DNA of 23,208 nucleotides from Deltaproteobacteria bacterium UBA6967. Its GTDB lineage: Bacteria > SAR324 > NAC60-12. The notes beneath the pieces are model-generated. The model was not told where the DNA came from, did no database searches, and saw only the letters and a list, made by a program, of their open reading frames with translations. The position numbers and the translations under genes are program-made. The DNA lies in contig DJYX01000181.1 of the NCBI GenBank assembly GCA_002450295.1, positions 1 to 23,208 on the forward strand. The letters are read 5' to 3'. Below are positions 22,958 to 23,208 of the stretch, one piece after another. Within the stretch, counting starts at the first letter, position 1. Each line of letters begins with the position of its first letter.

Positions 22958-23208
22958 ATGGATCAAGCAACAGTGTCCTCCCCTGATCAAGCTTCAGCGT
23001 CCAAAGAAACTCTGCAAGAGTTGATGGAGAAGGAAGCCAAGACCGAGCGCCAGCTGGCACGCCCGTGGCGTTGGCTCAGCGCCGGGCTCGGGGCAGTGAT
23101 GGTGATTATCTATTTCTACGGTGCAGGCTATCAGGCTTTGGGGACTCAATATCACTTAGGAGTTTACGTCCTAATTACCTGTGTCTTGGTGTTTCTGCTC
23201 TACCCTGC
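22958..23208 (+). CDS. probable TRAP transporter 4TM/12TM fusion permease (N-terminus only)
   Basis: The frame runs open from the ATG at 22958 to the window end (83 complete codons). A hydrophilic, charged N-terminal stretch (about 1-38) is followed by a first membrane helix (about 41-58) and a second beginning YHLGVYVLITCVLVFLLYP. That pattern is what I recall at the start of the fused DctQM-type TRAP permeases (4TM/12TM). The ribosome binding site is poor. With only about a tenth of the protein visible, the call is tentative; another multi-pass membrane protein is possible. A solute-binding protein gene would be expected nearby to the right. Confidence 0.55.
   Translation, partial: MDQATVSSPDQASASKETLQELMEKEAKTERQLARPWRWLSAGLGAVMVIIYFYGAGYQALGTQYHLGVYVLITCVLVFLLYP

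Noticed and set aside
1..23208. Mobile elements, CRISPR, tRNA or rRNA genes, prophage or defence systems
   Set aside because: No transposase or integrase frame, no regularly spaced repeats, no tRNA-like clover pattern and no nuclease or toxin-like gene were found; the window is metabolic and transport throughout.

Overview
The window looks like part of a proteobacterial chromosome, probably free-living and perhaps marine. The evidence is dense catabolic gene content, a CUT2-type (ribose/fructose family) sugar ABC transporter, an RpiR-type regulator, an IolC-DUF2090 fusion, EamA transporters and the start of what looks like a fused TRAP transporter. Base composition appears moderate (not counted). 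I see no rRNA, tRNA, CRISPR array, insertion sequence or phage gene. Genus cannot be fixed from the sequence; the lineage is inference.

The core is a myo-inositol catabolic locus that seems complete but is split over three transcription units. The left unit runs leftwards from about 7.6 kb to the window edge: an IlvD/Edd-type sugar-acid dehydratase, a Gfo/Idh/MocA oxidoreductase, inositol 2-dehydrogenase (iolG), ABC ATPase, permease, periplasmic sugar-binding protein, and an SDR dehydrogenase cut by the window start. Diverging from it, a rightward unit carries iolC (kinase fused to a DUF2090 aldolase-like domain), iolB and mmsA/iolA, followed by an HpcH/HpaI-type aldolase and a D-2-hydroxyacid dehydrogenase. 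A convergent RpiR-type regulator (14.1-15.1 kb) is divergent from the third unit: iolD, a third Gfo/Idh/MocA dehydrogenase and iolE. To the right lie a separately transcribed aldehyde dehydrogenase, two convergent EamA-family transporters, and the first 83 codons of a probable TRAP 4TM/12TM fusion permease.

Proposed flow: an inositol is imported by the ABC system, oxidised by IolG (or a paralogue), dehydrated by IolE, hydrolysed by IolD, isomerised by IolB, phosphorylated and cleaved by the IolC fusion, and the malonate semialdehyde is converted to acetyl-CoA by MmsA. Mixed into the same transcripts is a second set typical of non-phosphorylative Entner-Doudoroff-like routes: SDR, IlvD/Edd dehydratase, HpcH aldolase, hydroxyacid dehydrogenase and aldehyde dehydrogenase. 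Its substrate is not evident.

The most informative non-coding stretch is 7568-7819. It holds two overlapping divergent promoters, two near-identical palindromes spaced 40 bp apart, an IolR-like half-site pair and a foldable leader upstream of iolC.
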